Origin: Naematelia aurantialba
Lineage: Eukaryota; Basidiomycota; Tremellomycetes; Tremellales; Naemateliaceae
Length of the DNA: 64,000 bases
Assembly: GCA_021527695.1 (NCBI GenBank)
Contig: JAKFAO010000010.1
Coordinates: 620,001-684,000 of the forward strand
Direction of reading: 5' to 3'
The translations under genes and the position numbers were made by a program. How positions within the stretch are numbered: position 1 is the first letter of the stretch; every line of letters begins with the position of its first letter. The notes beneath the pieces were generated by a model. That model worked only from the letters and a program-made list of their open reading frames with translations, was not told the DNA's origin and did not search any database. This document shows, piece by piece, positions 61,553-64,000 of this stretch.

Positions 61553-64000
61553 ATGGACTCGTATCCCCTCCAAGCCGTGCAGCAACGACCCCGATCTATG
61601 AGCCCAGAGCCCAGCGATACCCGGCGACTTCTGGAACTTCAACAGGTTGATGGGGCGTACAACCACAATGAGGCAGTGGACGATGACGAGGTGGACGACT
61701 TCATTGCCGGTAGGTCCACAGATGCACGCACCCGACTTGCGCTGCGAAGGTCTCAGTTCCAGCTTACATCTCATGTCTCAGCAAACGACAATCCTGCACC
61801 AAAGCACGCTCGGACAAGGCTGTTTGCAGCGTTCCTCATCTTTGGTCTCCTGAACAATGGCATGTCGTCCTGCTCCTCCGTCTATACTAGCTTCCTCCAG
61901 AACTTCAAGGCCAGGGAGTACGAGTACAGCTTCGTCAACATCAACGCCGCAGCCAGAAGGACGAGTACAGTGCTGACCGCCGCAGTGCTATACGTGATCA
62001 TCCTGTCCGCAGCGCTCGACCTCGTTCCCGCATCGACGCCCAAAGGCGTCGTGGCATTCTTCAACATCCTCCCGGCCCTGCTCACAAAGGTGGCCTGGCC
62101 GTTGATCTCCAACGGTCAGATCCAGTATGCTCGCCGCGTCGGGTTCTGTACTGGCTGCAGCTGGCTCGGCATCATCGTGAGCACCTTCAGCACTGGCAAC
62201 AGTACGAGTACCTTGCCTCGTCGCTTCATTCGTCCTTTGGCGATCTGCGATCTGCCATCTCCTTCTCCGCCACTCTGCTCTGTGTCCCGCAATTGATTAG
62301 CGCTGATCCATTCGTTCAGATTATTGCCCTGTCATCCGGACTATGGCCGAGACTCTTCGGCATCTCCCTAGCATCGCTGTCCTCTGGACTGGGCGAGCTC
62401 ACTTTTCTCCAACTGACCACGACACTCCCAAACAGGGCTTCATCCAAGACTGCTCTTGGCGCGTGGTCGTCTGGGACTGGAGCGGCTGGCATCGCAGGGG
62501 CAGGGTTGTGGTGGCTCCTCCGTGGTCTTGGGGTGAAAGGCGGCCTGGGTATATCTAGTGTAAGCTGCGCTCACTCACCGTAGCCACCGCAGCCACCTTG
62601 CTACCGCCCCTCATGAGCAAACACAGACAATCAGGGTCGCGCTGAACTCGTCTGTGATAGTTACTTCCCCTGTTCTTCCCGCTCACCTACTTGGTTCTCC
62701 TCCCGCCGTTCTCGCATCTCCAAAACCCAGCGTCGCAGAGGGGATACAAACCGCTCCCCACTTCGATCGTGACGCCAGTTCCCGAATCCATCTCGCCAAT
62801 GTCGATCGTCATCTCGCTCCCCGAGCCCCGTTCTGGCTCGGAAGCGGAACCGGGCCAACGCGAGGCCAAGCGCATCGAGCTTCACCTCTCGGGGTCAGAG
62901 AAGATCCAGCTGCTCAAGCCGCTCGTCGTGCGGTACATGCTGCCCCTTTGCGCAGTATATATTGAAGAATACGTGATCAACTCGGTCAGTCGGAGCGACG
63001 TCTCGTCTCTCCCTCTGTAGCTTTGACTCGGGTCTGACTGATGCACCAATAGGGCGTCGCACCGACATTAGTCTTTCCTCTGCCTACGTCGGGCGTCTGG
63101 TCGACGCTGTTCAAGTCTCCTCGAGACTACTATCCTTTCTGGTCCTTGACCTGTATGTTTACTTCATTTTCATCAACGGCCGTCATGTACACCAAGGGAC
63201 CGGGCTCCTTGGAGTCATTTGATCCTTTTGCCTTGAGGAGTCCTAGTGCTAGCGAGGTTGCACGCGCCCGATGTGACGTTATGATGCTGTGCCGATGTGA
63301 CGCTGTGACGGCTTTACTATGGCAAGGTGACGGTGACGATGTCGTGTCGCGTCGGCGTGGAGGATACTACGTCGTGGACACTGACGAGACTTCTCTCCAG
63401 ACCAGACCTTTGTGTTCCTCTCGCGCTCGTCGCTATCGCTCGGCCTCCCCGCCCTTCCACGGCGGTACCTCCCGCTCCCCAGCATCATCCAGTTCCTCAT
63501 CCTCGCCCTGCTGAGCCTCCAGGCCTCGCACTTCCTCTTCTCGGCGCCGCCCTACACGCCGCCGGCGGACCCGCCCGCGTCCGGCGTAGACCGGAGCATC
63601 ACGATTGTCTTTCTCCTCATGTGCCTCGAGGGGCTGTGTGGCGGCTCGGCCTACGTCAATACGTTCTACCACGTCGGTCATGAAGGAGAACGAGAACGAG
63701 AACGAGAACGAGAACGAGAACGAGAAGGAGACGGAGAGGGAGAGGGAGCAGGACACGAACACGAACATGGAGGAGTAGGAGAGGCGGGACTGAGACACAA
63801 GATGGGGAAAGAGTTCCGTATAGGCGCTGTAGGCGCTGCAGACTCTTGTGGTGAGTTCTCTTGCCTGTCCTCGATCGTCGATCGTCAGGCCCAGGCCTCG
63901 GGTCTCAATCCGCTGGCCTCTGGCCTCAGTTAAGGCCGCGGTCCTCTATCCTGGTCCTCACCCCTCCAGTCTCATGATACTACTGCACCCTCGCTGCCAG
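61553..64000 (+). CDS. BTN1: Battenin/CLN3-family vacuolar membrane protein Btn1 (3' end outside the window)
   Basis: Exons 61553-61859, 61986-62176, 62320-62559, 62661-62984, 63053-63152 and 63401-63850 join in phase; the last donor (63851) leads out of the window. After a hydrophilic N-terminus the multi-pass body shows FGLLNNVLYVIILSAALDLV, LFGISLASLSSGLGELTFLQ, LLPLFFPLTYLVLLPP, LLKPLVVRYMLPL with YIEEYVINSGVAPTL, and LCGGSAYVNTFYHV. The LNN-VxYVIxLSAA and ASxSSGLGExTFL motifs are diagnostic of CLN3/Btn1, a vacuole/lysosome protein affecting pH and basic amino-acid balance. A loop after NTFYHV contains an alternating Glu-Arg tract (about 63690-63730). The first intron starts with GC instead of GT (61860). 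Confidence 0.92.
63687..63760 (+). repeat. (GAACGA)n coding repeat in CLN3
   Basis: About six GAACGAGAACGA-type units, then GGAGAGGGAG units, encode an Arg-Glu then Gly-Glu tract in frame in the last visible exon. Confidence 0.9.

Overview
The window is nuclear DNA of a fungus, most probably a GC-rich basidiomycete. Genes on both strands are closely packed and broken by many short GT-AG introns (branch-site-like CTNAC/CTGAC, polypyrimidine, CAG/TAG). They include fungal-type proteins such as Cox23, Npr3, Shb17, a DUF1746 protein, mL59 and a Vba-like carrier, together with a PAK kinase, ELMO and CLN3/Btn1. I see no tRNA, rRNA, CRISPR array, transposase or reverse transcriptase. Exon models were built by hand, and most were checked by joining reading phases across every splice; remaining ambiguities are stated per gene.

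Layout. 1-104: start of PRP18 (-), divergent from a translin-X (TRAX) gene (+, to 2112). 3581-7187: an unrecognised, highly repetitive protein (+). 8140-11931: copper P-type ATPase (+). 12217-16061: type II dipeptidyl aminopeptidase (-), divergent from AP-2 sigma (16361-17242 +). 17422-18211: Cox23-like (-). 18440-20475: PQ-loop protein (+). 20518-21665: QCR7 (-). 22329-25924: PAK/Ste20 kinase (-), followed by a 2.6 kb gene-poor stretch. 28516-31726: MFS transporter (-). 31935-33599: Shb17-like phosphatase (-). 34256-35513: secreted, probably GPI-anchored protein (+). 36007-37775: TAD2 (+). 38030-41409: NPR3 (-). 41767-42972: DUF1746 (+). 43208-44480: ATP11 (+). 45175-48163: single-pass membrane protein (+). 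48416-50557: ATP2 (-), divergent from mL59 (50874-51796 +). 52368-56234: Scm3/HJURP-type CENP-A chaperone with three Cys modules (-). 56587-57728: acidic protein, possibly Apc15-like (+). 57794-61190: ELMO (-). 61553 to beyond 64000: CLN3/BTN1 (+, incomplete).

Themes. Several genes serve mitochondrial energy metabolism (QCR7, COX23, ATP11, ATP2, mL59), and the F1 beta chaperone ATP11 lies 4 kb from its client gene ATP2. PAK and ELMO both belong to Rac/Cdc42 signalling. Npr3 and the Vba-like and CLN3-like proteins relate to nutrient and vacuole biology. The most unusual item is the Scm3-type protein carrying three copies of a C-x2-C-x13-C-x8-C module. Simple repeats are abundant and sit mostly inside introns.
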